Below, in pieces: positions 1 to 7,020 of a stretch of 64,000 nt of DNA; the stretch's first letter is position 1; each line of letters begins with the position of its first letter. The stretch is taken from the NCBI GenBank assembly GCA_012274445.1, contig JAAROD010000015.1, forward strand, positions 1,612,001 through 1,676,000, given 5' to 3'. The notes beneath the pieces are model-generated. The model made no database searches and was not told the origin of the DNA. It saw only the letters and a list, made by a program, of their open reading frames with translations. The position numbers and the translations under genes were made by a program. The DNA comes from Sclerotiophoma versabilis. Lineage: Eukaryota; Ascomycota; Dothideomycetes; Pleosporales; Didymellaceae.

Positions 1-49
1 GCGTCGATAGGCATGTGTGCCTCGCCTGCGACCTGGGCTGCTCTCGGGC

Positions 50-3000
50 TTATCGAGGAGTCTGTTGCGAACCATGGTACTTCTGTACCAATTGGTGGCA
101 GTTCGTGAGGTGCGTTGGAGGTTCCCATGTGTTTTCTGATTCCGGGTAACCTAACCATTTGACTAGGTATCGAATACCCTTCTTGGTTCTCCGATGTGTT
201 ACTATTTTTTCGACTTCCCATTCATCGTTGCCGTCGGCTTGGTAGTGGAAGTCTTTCTGGATTGGCGTTCTTGGGTCGGCAGGTTCCAACAGCGAGATGT
301 GGAACACTGGATGGATCTTTGCATCCTTGGGTAGCTCAAGTCGATAGTTGACTGGGCTGATTTGCTTAGAAATGAAAAATGGTCCGACCTTGACCTTGTC
401 CAGCTTTTTCGTTGCTCTTCGTGTTCTGAGATTTTTTGTGAGGAGATAGACTTTATCCCCCTCCTTTAGCTGAGGTGCTATTTTTCGTTTCTGATTGACA
501 TATGAAATGGCTCGTCCCTGAGCTCGTGCGATGTTTTCGAGTGATTTCCGGTGTACTTCCTTCAGTCTAACTGCTGAGGCTATTGCTGATTCCGTCTGAA
601 TAGGGCAATCGTGAGATCGAGTAAAGAGATTTGGGTGTCTCCCGTGGTTCGCGAAGAACGGCGTCGTGCCCGTTGCTTCCGATAACTTGTTGTTGTATGC
701 AATCTGTGCCATGGGTAATAGCGAAACCCAGTTGTCTTGTTCCTGGTTGCTGTAGATCCGAAGGTATGTTTCCATGGTCTGATTCGTTCTTTCTGTCTGT
801 CCATCCGTCTGCGGATGATAGGCTGTAGATAGCTTTTTCTTGGTACCCAATGCGGCAAGCATCGTGGTCCAATAGTTTGACGTGAAAAGCTTATCTCTGT
901 CGCTGATGATTGACTCGGGCATTCCGTGGTAGCGAATGATCCGATCGATGAATACCGTAGCTAGCTGTTGCGCAGTGTAGCTGTGTCTGAATGGTATCAT
1001 TTCAGCGTACTTGGTGAATCTATCTACTACGACGAAGATTGAGTCGTAGGTGTATCCTGTGACAGGGTCCTTGGAGGGTGGTAGCTGTGTGACGAAATCC
1101 ATTGTGATGTTCGTCCATGGTGCCGTTGGTGGTTCCATTGCTTGTGCTTCCCCATACTTGGCGTGTGTGCTATGTTTGTTCTGTTGGCACTGCACGCAGT
1201 TCCTGATGAACTTGGTGACCTTGTCCTTCATGTTGGAAAACTCATAGTGTCGCTTGATGAGTTCCATGGTGCGAGTAATACCAGGGTGTCCGTGTAGCGC
1301 ATCGTCATGATGTCTTGAGATAACTTCCTCCTGAAGTTCTTCTGGTACTTGCTCCGGGATGCGTTGTTCCTGCTGAACTTGCATCACTAAATTGAGCTGC
1401 TGAGATGGTCCCAATGTCCCGTCCTTGTTAACCCCGAGAATGGCGAACTTGTTGATTGTTTTTTCGCCTGCGAGATCGTGGCGTCGGCTGAGCGCGTCTG
1501 CTCTACCGTTTTCTTTTCCTGGCGTATACAGGATCTTGAACTTGTACTGACCAAGCATTTCTGACCAGCGCACTTGTCGTCGGTTCAGAACCTTAGTAGT
1601 GGTGAAGTGTACCAAGTTCTTGTGATCTGTGTAGATGGTGAGTTCTGAGCAGCTTTCTGCGTATACTCTCCAATGCTGTAGTGCATCGACAATGGCCATG
1701 AGCTCTTTGTCGTGTACGTCATATCGTTCTTCCGGTGCCGTGAACTTCCTTGAGTGGTAGGCAATCGGGTGCCATTGACCGTCTCGTTCTTGAGTAATGC
1801 ATGCTCCTAATGCTAAATCCGAGGCATCCGTTTCAAGGCGTGCGGGTTCGCCGCTCCTGAATGCGATTAGTGTGGGGGGCTCTACGCATGCTTGCTTGAG
1901 CGCTTGGAAAGCGTCCTCTTGCGCTTGTTCCCACTTGAAGGGTGTATCCTTCCGCGTAAGTCTCGTGAGCGGTAAGGCCTTCATGGAGTAGTCCTTGATA
2001 AAGCGTCGGTTGAAGTTGACGAACCCAAGGAATTCTTGAATTCCCTTGACTGTAGTGGGTGTCGGCCAATCCTTTACAACCTGGATTTTCTTTTCGCTCA
2101 TCTTGACTCCATATCTTCCTACGACATAGCCAAGGAACTCCACTTCTTCCTTGTGCCATTCGCACTTTTCTGGCTTTAGCCTAAGGTCTGCGGTTGCTAA
2201 GCATTCTAACACTTGTCGCACATGGACCTTGTGTTCTTCTAGTGTCTTGCTGTACACTAGGATGTCATCGAGATATGCTACCACTGTGATGTCCAGGTGT
2301 GCTCGCAGCACATTGTTGATTAGTGCCTGACATACTGCTGGTGCATTGGTTAGCCCAAATGGCATGACCGTATACTCGTAGTGACCATAACGGGTTCTAA
2401 ACGCCGTCTTCCATTCTTCGCCTTTCTTCATGCGTATGAGGTTGTACGCTCCGCGTAAGTCGAGTGCGGTGAAGAACTTCGCTCCTGATAGCCGGTCCTG
2501 TAACTCGGATATGTTGGGTAGCGGATAACGATTCTTGATGGTGATATCGTTCAACTTCCGGTAGTCGACGCAAAGCCTCAGCTTGCCGTCTTTCTTTGGT
2601 ACGAATAGAATGGGGAATCCCGCCGGGGATTCGGATTTCCTAATGAATCCTTTCGCGAGGTTCTCCTTGATGTACTCGCGTAGTATCTCGAGCTCCTTCT
2701 CGGATAACTGGTATATGGGCCCGAAGGGTGGTTCTTTCCCTTCCTCGAGTTTAATCTCACAATCCCAAGGTTGATGCTTGGGTAGCGCTTTTGCGGATAA
2801 CTCTTCTTCAAACATCCAGGCGTACTGTCTATACACATCTGGTATGCCAGGAGGTGCACTCTTGTTCTCCTTAACCGTCGTGGAGGGGCTTTCTTTGTCC
2901 ACACGGTCGACCGCTCTATCTTGGCGCGTCTTATGTGTCGAAGAGACGTTGTTAATCTCCTTCTCATCCACCAGTCGCGGCGCGCGCTGCGTGGGCTTCG

Positions 3001-3430
3001 ATGCATTGGTGCCGCATTTGCATCGTCTCAACGAAAGTCTTTCCCATGTCCAGTCTATCTCTGGATTGTGCTTCCGTAACCAGGGAAGTCCTAGTATGAC
3101 GTCGTGCGTGGCCTTTGCGAAGACGTCTAGGGTTAGTTCCTCGTGGTGTCCCTGTATCTCTAGAGGGGCCGCTATCACTTCGTACATGATATACGGCTCT
3201 TCCGGCATTGATTCTCCGTTGGCTACTCGGAGCGAATAGGCGTGTTCCTTTGTGCGTGGTACGAGACCTGCTCGGTACATTGCTGTCTGGGATATGTAGT
3301 TCGCCTGTGCTCCCGAGTCCAAGAGTGCCGATAATACTACTCCATTTAACTTGATGGGCAGTCTGATGAGCGAGCCGTCCCCGATAGCGTTAAGGGATCG
3401 CTCGGCGGAGCACTCTTTTGGCGCTTGCCT
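50..3430 (-). CDS. pol: Pol polyprotein (protease-RT-RNase H-integrase-chromodomain), expressed by -1 frameshift
   Basis: This is the enzymatic polyprotein of the retrotransposon. The frame opens right at the slippery heptamer (3430-3436), and two TGA codons lie just upstream in that frame, so there is no own ATG; from 3430 it gives 1126 residues. In order: retropepsin with ALLDSGA near 3322; RT with LPNISELQDRL, ALDLRGAYN and the catalytic YLDD (YLDDILVYS); RNase H with ETDASDLALGA and YTDHKNL; integrase HHCC zinc finger (HGHPG, CVQCQ); integrase DDE core (MDFVTQLP, ISDRDKLFTS, HPQTDGQTERTNQT); chromodomain with YLVKWLGYPESENTWEP near the C terminus. All catalytic acidic residues I looked for are present. 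The chromodomain normally steers integration to marked chromatin. The stop is TAA at 50-52. Confidence 0.95.
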   Translation of the reverse strand, partial: RQAPKECSAERSLNAIGDGSLIRLPIKLNGVVLSALLDSGAQANYISQTAMYRAGLVPRTKEHAYSLRVANGESMPEEPYIMYEVIAAPLEIQGHHEELTLDVFAKATHDVILGLPWLRKHNPEIDWTWERLSLRRCKCGTNASKPTQRAPRLVDEKEINNVSSTHKTRQDRAVDRVDKESPSTTVKENKSAPPGIPDVYRQYAWMFEEELSAKALPKHQPWDCEIKLEEGKEPPFGPIYQLSEKELEILREYIKENLAKGFIRKSESPAGFPILFVPKKDGKLRLCVDYRKLNDITIKNRYPLPNISELQDRLSGAKFFTALDLRGAYNLIRMKKGEEWKTAFRTRYGHYEYTVMPFGLTNAPAVCQALINNVLRAHLDITVVAYLDDILVYSKTLEEHKVHVRQVLECLATADLRLKPEKCEWHKEEVEFLGYVVGRYGVKMSEKKIQVVKDWPTPTTVKGIQEFLGFVNFNRRFIKDYSMKALPLTRLTRKDTPFKWEQAQEDAFQALKQACVEPPTLIAFRSGEPARLETDASDLALGACITQERDGQWHPIAYHSRKFTAPEERYDVHDKELMAIVDALQHWRVYAESCSELTIYTDHKNLVHFTTTKVLNRRQVRWSEMLGQYKFKILYTPGKENGRADALSRRHDLAGEKTINKFAILGVNKDGTLGPSQQLNLVMQVQQEQRIPEQVPEELQEEVISRHHDDALHGHPGITRTMELIKRHYEFSNMKDKVTKFIRNCVQCQQNKHSTHAKYGEAQAMEPPTAPWTNITMDFVTQLPPSKDPVTGYTYDSIFVVVDRFTKYAEMIPFRHSYTAQQLATVFIDRIIRYHGMPESIISDRDKLFTSNYWTTMLAALGTKKKLSTAYHPQTDGQTERTNQTMETYLRIYSNQEQDNWVSLLPMAQIAYNNKLSEATGTTPFFANHGRHPNLFTRSHDCPIQTESAIASAVRLKEVHRKSLENIARAQGRAISYVNQKRKIAPQLKEGDKVYLLTKNLRTRRATKKLDKVKVGPFFISKQISPVNYRLELPKDAKIHPVFHISLLEPADPRTPIQKDFHYQADGNDEWEVEKIVTHRRTKKGIRYLVKWLGYPESENTWEPPTHLTNCHQLVQKYHGSQQTPR

Positions 3431-5487
3431 AAAAAAGTCTCCTCATCACCGAATCCATGGATGATCTTGCTACCTTCGTGCAGCTTGCAGTTTGGGTTGA
3501 GGCAACGCTGCCAATGTAGATTGTAGCAGGAGCCGTTAATAACCAATTGCATGCATACGATTGCTTGATGATCATCTGTGCCCGGGAAATGTAGCTCGGA
3601 ACGCTTGTCCCAGAGGTGCATCTCGCACATGTCGTTCTTGCAATCGTACCATTGTCTCCTGCATGTGGTGCTAGGAGTCGGGAACCATCCCTTTCCTAGT
3701 TTTTCTGATTCATGTATGCGACAGGCGTTGTATACGCACGCTGTCCATGATAGTTTTCCATGATTTGGATTCCGGTGGTCCAAGGCGTACTCTGGTCGTG
3801 GGTTCAGAAGCAACGCTGGCTTCCTGTCGAAGTCAGGCTCGTTCCTGCTTCGGTCGTTTTTCACTTGTCGCTCGAGCTCCCGTTGTGTGGCGTGGTTGCC
3901 AGCACTGAGTTTGTCGAAATCGTGTTTCCACCAATCCTGTTGGGATTTACTTAGGTTGTTGACCTGTCGTTGCCCCGCGCGAGTTTGAAGTGCCATCTGT
4001 TGTAGTCTCTTGTCGATACTTTTGGTAATCCGATCACAGTTTTCTTGAAAGGTAGCGTTGCTGTCTCGGAATTCTTGACGTGCTAATTCCGCTTCTGTAC
4101 GTTCGTTGAATTCACGCATGTCTGTGTCGTACCAACTTTCTTCGGTGTCGGAGGCGTAGATAATGCCTCCATCCGCTTCTTGTCTGGCAGTGTCGCGTAG
4201 TCGCTGAGACATAGTGGGCTGCTTGTGCTTGCACACTTTTAGTCCTCGTTCGTATGCCTGTCCCATCTGTGTTGATGGTCGTCCCTTCAGGTCCTGTAGA
4301 TGCTTCTGCTGTTCATCCACCTCTTGGTATGGTGTAGGTGCTCGGCTTCGGACATTCCGTATGTCCTCATCGGATGGTGCGATATAATCGTCATCGGATC
4401 CGGTCTCGGGGTCTTCCATAAGACGTCCCATGTCGTCGGTGAGAACTTCCCATTCATCACCGGCATCCGCGTCCTCGCGGGTGAGTACGTTGAGTTGTCG
4501 AACCACCTTGTTCTTGGATCGACAGTCCTTGGCATAGTGGCCTTGCTTGCCACATCCGTAACAAGTCACACCGGACTTGTTCTTCCTATCACTACCCTTG
4601 TTTTTCTGATTCCATCGCGGTTCTGGTCCCTTGTTGATGTTGGACAGGTCCATGGCCTCTGGTCCGTAGTAACCGCTGCTAGTGCTGTTGTGCACCCGGC
4701 GTCCAGTGTTTGGCTGGTAGCGATTTCCTCCGCGGGTTCCTCGGTTGAGGTTGTTGCGCCATGGATTGCGTGGGGGTGGGCGCGTAGTGTGGGATGCCGC
4801 TCGCGCACGTGGGTCCTCCCGCAGTTCCTGTTGTAGTTCATACAGCTTGACATCAATGTCAATTGCCGTATTGACCAGGGAGTCAAAGTCGTCGGTAGAC
4901 GCGGCGGTCCGCATCAGTTCCTCCTTGACTCGCGGTTTCAATCCTTGTCGGAACATCGTTGTCAACGCGGTGTCGTCCCAGCCGGTGTACGTGGCTAGCT
5001 GCTGAAACTTGGCAGCATAGTCGGCGGCTGACGTGGTTTGCTTAATGCGTTGGATGTCGCGACGTGCGATGGTTGGTTCGTTGTGTACTCCAAATACTCG
5101 GCGTATCTGTTCCTTGAACAGGTCGAAGTCTTCGATCCATGCGTCGATGTCGGTGGACGTTCCTTCTCCATGGTAACGCTGGATAAAGGGTTTGATCCAC
5201 GTGAACGCGCGGTCCTTCATGAACGTGGAGACAAGCGTCACACGTTTCTCCTCAGGGATGCGTTCTCCCTGGAACATGAAGAAGAGGTCGAACTTGATAA
5301 GCCAGTCTTCCAGTTTCTCACGAGTACCATCGAAGGTCTCGGGCTTAGCTACTGGGTATACACTCGTGGACGTAGAGGCTGTCGTGTCTCCGTTCGATCC
5401 TTCGTCCATATCGAGGTCGTCGTCGACGCGGTTGCGTGACGCGTTGGAGTTGCTAGGGGTAGCACGGGATCCTGAGGTAGTACTCAT
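3346..5487 (-). CDS. gag: Gag polyprotein with CCHC zinc knuckle and extended C-terminal Cys/His region
   Basis: This is the 713-residue capsid/nucleocapsid protein of the element. ATG at 5485-5487. Residues ~1-45 are acidic and Ser/Thr-rich. Residues ~50-230 match the retrotransposon gag fold (FDGTREKLEDWL; YAAKFQQLATY; FRQGLKPRVKEEL). An Arg/Gly-rich basic stretch follows, then a zinc knuckle CYGCGKQGHYAKDC (C-x2-C-x4-H-x4-C) near residue 307. Unlike compact gypsy Gags, about 390 residues follow the knuckle, with an acidic segment, a coiled-coil-like Gln/Arg-rich segment, and three repeats of W-x(2-3)-C-x4-C-x2-H near the C terminus. The last ~27 codons overlap the pol frame. The stop is at 3346-3348. 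Confidence 0.93.
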   Translation of the reverse strand: MSTTSGSRATPSNSNASRNRVDDDLDMDEGSNGDTTASTSTSVYPVAKPETFDGTREKLEDWLIKFDLFFMFQGERIPEEKRVTLVSTFMKDRAFTWIKPFIQRYHGEGTSTDIDAWIEDFDLFKEQIRRVFGVHNEPTIARRDIQRIKQTTSAADYAAKFQQLATYTGWDDTALTTMFRQGLKPRVKEELMRTAASTDDFDSLVNTAIDIDVKLYELQQELREDPRARAASHTTRPPPRNPWRNNLNRGTRGGNRYQPNTGRRVHNSTSSGYYGPEAMDLSNINKGPEPRWNQKNKGSDRKNKSGVTCYGCGKQGHYAKDCRSKNKVVRQLNVLTREDADAGDEWEVLTDDMGRLMEDPETGSDDDYIAPSDEDIRNVRSRAPTPYQEVDEQQKHLQDLKGRPSTQMGQAYERGLKVCKHKQPTMSQRLRDTARQEADGGIIYASDTEESWYDTDMREFNERTEAELARQEFRDSNATFQENCDRITKSIDKRLQQMALQTRAGQRQVNNLSKSQQDWWKHDFDKLSAGNHATQRELERQVKNDRSRNEPDFDRKPALLLNPRPEYALDHRNPNHGKLSWTACVYNACRIHESEKLGKGWFPTPSTTCRRQWYDCKNDMCEMHLWDKRSELHFPGTDDHQAIVCMQLVINGSCYNLHWQRCLNPNCKLHEGSKIIHGFGDEETFLGKRQKSAPPSDPLTLSGTARSSDCPSS
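3430..3436 (-). promoter_or_regulatory. Candidate -1 ribosomal frameshift site, T TTT TTA
   Basis: On the minus strand gag reads ACT TTT TTA GGC. The last T of ACT plus TTT and TTA form an X XXY YYZ heptamer in the correct zero-frame phase, the classic U UUU UUA type. A one-base slip back continues AGG CAA GCG and joins the pol frame without a stop down to the protease DSGA. In the -1 frame two TGA codons sit immediately upstream. Just downstream, GGC AAGC GCC can form a small hairpin, and CGAG/CTCG plus CGAT/ATCG pairings are possible further on. The structure needed to stimulate slipping is inferred, not shown. Confidence 0.8.
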
Positions 5488-5601
5488 CTTTGGGGGTGTT
5501 CAAAGTGTTGAAGTTGTACTTTCAAGCAAAGCTCGTAAGCACTATTCGTATTGGTTCTCAGGGATGAGCGCTGGTACAGGAAGGTCCGTAAGGGTTGGGG
5601 T

Positions 5602-5629
5602 TATTGCCTAGTGAAACACCGTGGCAATA
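5602..5629. other. Hairpin in the retrotransposon leader
   Basis: A perfect 7-bp inverted repeat TATTGCC / GGCAATA encloses a 14-nt loop, 115-140 bases upstream of the gag ATG on the minus strand. It falls in the untranslated leader, or in the end of the LTR, where packaging or priming structures usually lie. The function is inferred only from position. Confidence 0.4.
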
Positions 5630-5749
5630 GAGGGTAACAATGAGTAGTATAGAGTAGACTATCTAGCTCGAGAGTTGGGGTCGAGATTCCAAAGACAAAC
5701 TTGATTGACTAAGTTGAACACGAACCATAAGGGTTGTGTTCCTACTGAC

Positions 5750-5755
5750 TATATA
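5750..5755 (-). promoter_or_regulatory. TATA box in the LTR
   Basis: TATATA on the minus strand, 17 bases downstream of the last LTR palindrome in the direction of transcription and about 260 bases upstream of the gag start. This spacing suits a U3 core promoter with RNA starting near 5720. Confidence 0.5.
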
Positions 5756-5771
5756 CTTGCTATGGGGTAAT

Positions 5772-5889
5772 GCTCGTTGACGAGCGACTAGGGTCAGTCC
5801 AATGAAATACATAGCGTTGCTCGTTGACGAGCGATAACATACGATGCTCGTTGACGAGCAAGTCACGTGTGTCATGCTCGTTGACGAGC
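5772..5889. repeat. Four copies of the LTR palindrome GCTCGTTGACGAGC with two CACGTG boxes
   Basis: Exact 14-bp copies lie at 5772-5785, 5819-5832, 5846-5859 and 5876-5889. Each is a 6-bp inverted repeat (GCTCGT / ACGAGC) around TG. CACGTG hexamers sit at 5864-5869 and 5894-5899. All are upstream of the TATA box on the transcribed strand, so they look like clustered transcription-factor sites of the U3 region. Hairpin formation is also possible. Confidence 0.85.
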
Positions 5890-6002
5890 ATGTCACGTGA
5901 CCGTACAAAGGGAGATCCTTCCTGACTCCGCCCCTGGTTCATGGGTGAGGGCTGTGGTTGGCTACTTAATCACTGTGCCGCTTCGTCCGCACAGGATCGT
6001 AA

Positions 6003-6450
6003 CAATTACTTACAAGCTATAAAGTAGATTAGTATTTAAATAAAAATCTTAATAGCTTAGCTTTAATTAATAGTTACTTACAGTCTTTAGAGTTTATTAG
6101 TATTAATAATTAGTAGTTAAGGTATTAACTAGAGATTGCGTACCTGCTGTATAGTTTATTAGAAAAAAAAAGCTTAGTAAACTAGCTTTAACTAAAGATT
6201 ACTTACGATCTTTAGAATTATTAGTATTAAACTAAAGAAAATAGTAATCTAGTTCTAACTAGAGAAAACGTACTGGCTATAGAATTTATTAGTATTAAAA
6301 TAAAGGATTTAGTAATCTAATTATAACTAGAGAATACGTACTTCCTGTAGTATATATTGGTATTAAAATAAAGAACTTAGTAATCTAATTCAAACTAGAG
6401 AACACGTACTTCCTATAGAGTATATTAGCTTTAAAGTAGATATACCTTAA
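6003..6450. repeat. Degenerate AT-rich tandem array, ~63-68 bp unit, about seven copies
   Basis: The landmark ACTAGAG/ACTAAAG recurs at 6128, 6191, 6258, 6326 and 6394 (spacing 63, 67, 68, 68), each followed by TTACTTAC/CGTAC, then TTTATTAGTATTAA and AGTAATCTAATT. Two more worn copies precede it from about 6003 and 6069. Copies differ mainly by A/T changes, as expected after RIP or long neutral decay. There is no coding potential. Confidence 0.8.
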
Positions 6451-6812
6451 TTACAGAATAAAGACACTTACACGAGGAAATATAGTAACTAAGATACTTG
6501 TAGGAACGTTAGCAGAAGCTGCAAGAGCACTAAGCCCAAGTAGAACAAGAAAGAGCTTCATATTTATATAGTAAGAAGAGAGCAGGTTACGAAGAACTCT
6601 TAATTTGCAAAACAGTGCAGTCTATTAACAAGAGAAGAGTAGTATTTATATAGATTTTCTAATTATAAGACTAATAATTATTATAAACACTAACGTATAA
6701 GAAGAAAGGATTAGAAAAATCTCAAGCTACTATAACGGCGGTGTTGATTGTAGAACTAAAATTCACAAAAATAGAGTGTAATATCCTACTTACTATTTAA
6801 CTAACCAATTAG
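6451..6812. other. AT-rich DNA without recognisable gene
   Basis: The block between the two tandem arrays is AT-rich, has no long ORF and shows no motif I recognise. It is most likely decayed repeat DNA. Confidence 0.5.
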
Positions 6813-7020
6813 GCCGCTACAGATAGTGGGGGATAGAAGATCAACCGGAATAATGCGGATAGTTATAGGTAACAAGCTAATCGGATTGCTACGGATAGAG
6901 ACAAATAGAAGATCAATCGGTCTACTGCGGACAGTAATAGGTAACAGACTAATCGGATCGCTACGGATAGTGACAGACAAAAGATCAACCGGCCCGCTAT
7001 GAATAGTTATAGGGAACGGA
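6813..7020 (+). pseudogene. 36-bp tandem repeats, probable RIP-damaged coding repeat
   Basis: Six consecutive units of 36 bp start at 6813, 6849, 6885, 6921, 6957 and 6993 (the last incomplete), alternating between two variants so that 72 bp is the higher-order period. In one plus frame each unit is a 12-codon repeat resembling ATDSDRQKINR. Codon 8 is CAA in one unit but TAG in two sister units and TAA in two others, as expected from CpA to TpA mutation of Gln codons. The frame continues intact for some 40 codons from 6957. I read this as the fossil of a gene encoding 12-residue repeats; its identity is unknown. Confidence 0.55.

Larger units (their letters stand above)
1..6004 (-). mobile_element. 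Ty3/gypsy LTR retrotransposon (chromovirus type), 3' end outside window
   Basis: The element reads on the minus strand: 5' LTR starting near 6004, leader, gag (5487 to 3346), then pol in the -1 frame (to 50). Pol runs protease, reverse transcriptase, RNase H, integrase, chromodomain; RT before integrase defines Ty3/gypsy, and the C-terminal chromodomain points to the chromovirus branch. Both ORFs are open, with no internal stop, so the copy looks young. The 49 bases left of the pol stop contain no recognisable LTR, so the 3' LTR lies beyond the window. I could not define the primer binding site, the inner LTR border or the target duplication, because the second LTR is missing. Confidence 0.95.
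5690..6004 (-). repeat. 5' LTR of the Ty3/gypsy element (inner border approximate)
   Basis: Read on the minus strand, the segment begins TGTTACGATCC at 6004, a typical LTR start with TG. It contains four palindromic repeats and then a TATATA box, the order expected for a U3 promoter. The degenerate tandem array starts directly beyond 6004, which supports that outer border. The 3' end of the LTR cannot be fixed without the second copy; 5690 is only an estimate. Confidence 0.6.

Noticed and set aside
3346..3430. Gag/pol frame offset as a simple sequencing error or frameshift mutation
   Set aside because: The offset coincides exactly with a phased slippery heptamer and the pol frame opens right there, which is better explained by programmed shifting; not fully excluded without other copies.
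5676..5693. Possible primer binding site (TGGAATCTCGACC on the minus strand)
   Set aside because: Its complement does not match a convincing tRNA T-arm and acceptor end, and the preceding bases do not look like an LTR end.
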